A stretch of 7,114 nucleotides of DNA, taken from QNZT01 sp964651755 (GTDB taxonomy: Bacteria; Campylobacterota; Campylobacteria; Campylobacterales; QNZT01). Position 1 is the stretch's first letter; each line of letters starts with the position of its first letter. Positions 6,496-7,114 of the stretch are shown in pieces. The position numbers and the translations under genes are program-made. The stretch covers positions 1 to 7,114 of the forward strand of contig CAZYZD010000098.1 in the NCBI GenBank assembly GCA_964651755.1, read 5' to 3'. The notes under the pieces are model-generated. The model searched no databases, was not told the origin of the DNA, and was given only the letters and a program-made list of their open reading frames with translations.

Positions 6496-7114
6496 TTATT
6501 TTAAACTGTTCAAATATGCAATAAGCGCTACGATTTCAGGAATTTTCCCGTTTGCAACCGCATCTTTTACTGCCTGGTTTTTCATTTTTGCAGCGATCTC
6601 TTTTGCCTCAGCAAGTGCAGCTGCTTTTGCCTCTTCAAGCGTACCGAGTTTTGGCATGCCTTCCTGGTCATATGGTACGTTAAATACTTTTTTAACGGTT
6701 ACTGCTTCTGCATAAGCTGTCTCTACATCTGCAATATTTTCAAACTGATGTTTGTATGCAGGCATGATAGAACCAGGCACAACAGAAGTTGGTTCCCACA
6801 TATGGTTTTCATGCCAGTCTGTAGTTCTGTAGTTACCGATACGGTGAAGATCCGGACCTGTTCTTTTAGAACCCCAAAGGAATGGTCTGTCATATGCATA
6901 CTCACCACTAAGAGAGTATTTACCATATCTGTCAGTTTCTGATTTAAACGGACGAATCAACTGTGAGTGACAAGCGTTACAACTATCTTTGATATAGACA
7001 TGTCTTCCTGTCAACTGTAAAATTGTGTAAGGTTTAGTACCAACCAACGGGCGTGAGCTTTTTGCAAAGTCAGGTAATATTGTAACAACACCTGCAAATG
7101 CTACCGTAACGAAT
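6496..7114 (-). CDS. ccoO: Cytochrome c oxidase cbb3-type subunit II, mono-haem CcoO (FixO), C-terminal part (runs off the right edge)
   Basis: Mono-haem cytochrome c subunit of cbb3 oxidase. The frame stays open from the stop at 6498-6496 to the right edge (last full codon ends at 7113), giving about 206 residues; the true start is outside. The edge end reads FVTVAFAGVVTILPDFA, the end of the N-terminal membrane helix. Then come KPYTILQLTGRHVYI, the haem motif CNACH (bases 6981-6967), SQLIRPFKSETDRYG, RPFLWGSKRTGPDLHRIG and the likely Met-ligand motif SIMPAY. All are hallmark CcoO segments. The C-terminal segment before the end is rich in Ala, Lys and Glu and ends in IPEIVALIAYLNSLK. A TTG at 7047 is in frame but internal to the conserved fold, so it is not the start. 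ccoQ begins 12 bases after the stop. ccoN should lie to the right. Confidence 0.96.
   Translation of the reverse strand, partial: FVTVAFAGVVTILPDFAKSSRPLVGTKPYTILQLTGRHVYIKDSCNACHSQLIRPFKSETDRYGKYSLSGEYAYDRPFLWGSKRTGPDLHRIGNYRTTDWHENHMWEPTSVVPGSIMPAYKHQFENIADVETAYAEAVTVKKVFNVPYDQEGMPKLGTLEEAKAAALAEAKEIAAKMKNQAVKDAVANGKIPEIVALIAYLNSLK

Noticed and set aside
6496..7047. A complete 183-residue protein starting at TTG 7047
   Set aside because: The frame remains open to the right edge and upstream residues continue the CcoO membrane helix, so this is an internal codon of a partial ccoO.
1..7114. Mobile element, CRISPR array, tRNA/rRNA or defence island
   Set aside because: I saw no transposase, spaced repeats, terminal inverted repeats or RNA gene sequence. 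The helicase-nuclease pair fits housekeeping AddAB in conserved order better than an anti-phage system.

Overview
The window is one tightly packed block of genes, all on the minus strand, so transcription runs from the right edge to the left. It is AT-rich. Gene content and order point to the Campylobacterota (Epsilonproteobacteria), most likely a Sulfurovum- or Sulfurimonas-like microaerophile. The reasons are a ccoO-ccoQ-ccoP run followed by a DUF4006-type gene, a TPM-like gene, a fixH-like gene and then addB-addA. As I recall it, Campylobacter jejuni has the same order from Cj1490c down to Cj1481c. The genus is an inference from protein content, not a database match.

Layout in transcription order: the C-terminal part of CcoO, the mono-haem subunit of cbb3 cytochrome oxidase, cut by the right edge (7114-6496); CcoQ (6483-6247); CcoP, the di-haem subunit (6250-5426); a DUF4006-type single-pass membrane protein (5416-5198); a 34-residue membrane microprotein that a length cutoff would miss (5187-5083); a secreted, C-terminally anchored TPM-like protein (5077-4430); a FixH-like oxidase assembly protein starting at TTG (4446-3943); AddB nuclease subunit (3956-1599); and the first 533 residues of AddA helicase-nuclease, cut by the left edge (1599-1). 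No intergenic gap exceeds 12 bases. Several neighbours overlap (4, 17, 14 and 1 bases), and two stop codons are embedded in the next gene's ribosome binding site. No promoter or Rho-independent terminator is visible, and no stretch near 300 bases lacks a gene.

The right third builds the high-affinity terminal oxidase used at low oxygen, probably with small accessory or assembly proteins (DUF4006, microprotein, TPM-like, FixH). The left two thirds encode the AddAB double-strand-break processing enzyme, apparently on the same transcript. The main points for follow-up are the unannotated microprotein, mutually exclusive RNA pairings over the TPM-like start, a perfect 10-bp hairpin just inside that gene, an AddB with no visible Walker A, and the translational linkage of a respiratory operon to a recombination operon.
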